DNA of 64,000 nucleotides from Nocardioides marinisabuli (GTDB taxonomy: Bacteria > Actinomycetota > Actinomycetes > Propionibacteriales > Nocardioidaceae): contig NZ_CP059163.1 in NCBI RefSeq assembly GCF_013466785.1, positions 1,550,001 to 1,614,000 on the forward strand. Reading direction: 5' to 3'. This document shows positions 63,437 through 64,000 of the stretch, piece after piece. Position 1 is the stretch's first letter, and each line of letters starts with the position of its first letter. The notes under the pieces were generated by a model. It was not told the DNA's origin. It ran no database searches and saw only the letters and a list, made by a program, of their open reading frames with translations. The position numbers and the translations under genes were made by a program.

Positions 63437-64000
63437 ATGGACTCCCACGCGCTGCTCGCCCGTGCCGTCGACGCGACGCTGGACCGCTCGGTGGTGCTGG
63501 GCTACACCTCGATCGGCTCCGGCGTGCGCCGCAGGTTCTGGCCGGCCGACCCCGAGCCCGGCTCGCTCGCCGGCAAGCGGGTGCTGGTCACCGGCGCCAC
63601 CTCGGGCATCGGGGAGGCGATGGCGCGCTCGTTCCTCGACCTCGGCGCGACCGTGCACCTGCTGGGCCGCAACTCCGACAAGGTCTCCGACTACGCCCGC
63701 GAGCTGCGCGTCGAGGTGCCCAACGCCGACATCGTCGAGGAGGTCTGCGACATCAGCGACCTCGACGCCGTGCGCGCCTTCGCCACCGACCTCGCCGGGC
63801 GCGTCGACGCGCTGCACGGGCTGGTGCACAACGCCGGGCTGATGCCGCCCGAGCGCACCGAGAGCGCGCAGGGCCACGAGATGTCGCTGGCCGCCCACGT
63901 GCTCGGCCCGCACCTGATGACCCACCTGCTGCGCGAGCGGCTCGTCGCCGGGCCCGGCTCGGTGGTGTGGATGAGCTCGGGCGGGATGTACGGCTCGGGC
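63437..64000 (+). CDS. Short-chain dehydrogenase/reductase (3' end outside window)
   Basis: Partial gene, 188 codons visible. After a ~50-residue N-terminal extension comes the Rossmann nucleotide-binding motif TGATSGIG, the NAG-type motif HNAG, and the catalytic Ser region WMSSGG. The catalytic YxxxK would lie just beyond the edge. The extension is seen in a dehydrogenase subgroup close to DHRS12-like proteins. TAGGCT (63424-63429) is 7 nt before the ATG, suggesting leaderless transcription separate from the P450 operon. Confidence 0.85.
   Translation, partial: MDSHALLARAVDATLDRSVVLGYTSIGSGVRRRFWPADPEPGSLAGKRVLVTGATSGIGEAMARSFLDLGATVHLLGRNSDKVSDYARELRVEVPNADIVEEVCDISDLDAVRAFATDLAGRVDALHGLVHNAGLMPPERTESAQGHEMSLAAHVLGPHLMTHLLRERLVAGPGSVVWMSSGGMYGSG

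Overview
The window is about 70% GC and carries the replication-origin region of an actinobacterial chromosome, probably from a Nocardioides-like member of the Propionibacteriales (inferred from gene order, GTG and apparently leaderless starts, and high GC; no species is claimed).

Layout. 1-6824: end of a membrane/discoidin protein, sigM, a putative anti-sigma factor, trxB-trxA behind a SigR-type promoter, a GNAT acetyltransferase, a PLP aminotransferase and a plsC-like acyltransferase. 6837-12306 (minus strand): parB, parA, rsmG, jag/khpB, yidC, yidD, rnpA and rpmH, with three parS sites. 12307-24503 (plus strand): dnaA, dnaN, gnd, recF, dciA, gyrB, gyrA and a DUF3566 protein, with DnaA-box sequences on both sides of dnaA. 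24621-24999: tRNA-Ile, a 41-residue DLW-39-type peptide gene and tRNA-Ala. 25268-34999: a secreted amidase, a lipoprotein, a frameshifted SURF1, DUF3817, patatin and acyltransferase genes, a helical-repeat protein, ppiA and a rhomboid protease. 35002-35389: a gene-free patch with inverted and tandem repeats and a second DnaA-box-like cluster. 35390-45748: a CrgA-like gene with duplicated halves, a DUF881 protein, and the cell-wall signalling operon fhaA-fhaB-pstP-rodA/ftsW-pbpA-pknA-pknB. 45934-46020: tRNA-Leu(CAG).

Directly after tRNA-Leu comes an accessory region (about 46.0-60.9 kb) with lower and more varied third-position GC. It holds a YegP-like gene, a zinc-finger-like gene, a complete type I restriction-modification operon (hsdM-hsdS-hsdR plus a YgjP-like metallopeptidase) and a second three-gene cassette. 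That cassette encodes a methylase-like protein with an N-terminal PD-(D/E)xK-like motif and a degenerate catalytic motif IV, an HsdS-like two-TRD protein, and a protein with an Rx4H HEPN-type motif. It is the best candidate here for an undescribed defence system. Next come a gene remnant, a dead IS3-family element and a broken transposase-like gene. From about 61.0 kb the base composition returns to the chromosomal style with a tetR-SRPBCC-cytochrome P450 operon and the start of an SDR gene.

The core genes cover replication initiation, segregation, membrane-protein insertion and Ser/Thr-kinase control of wall growth. The accessory region looks like a defence island beside a tRNA gene, but no integrase or duplicated tRNA end is visible in the window.
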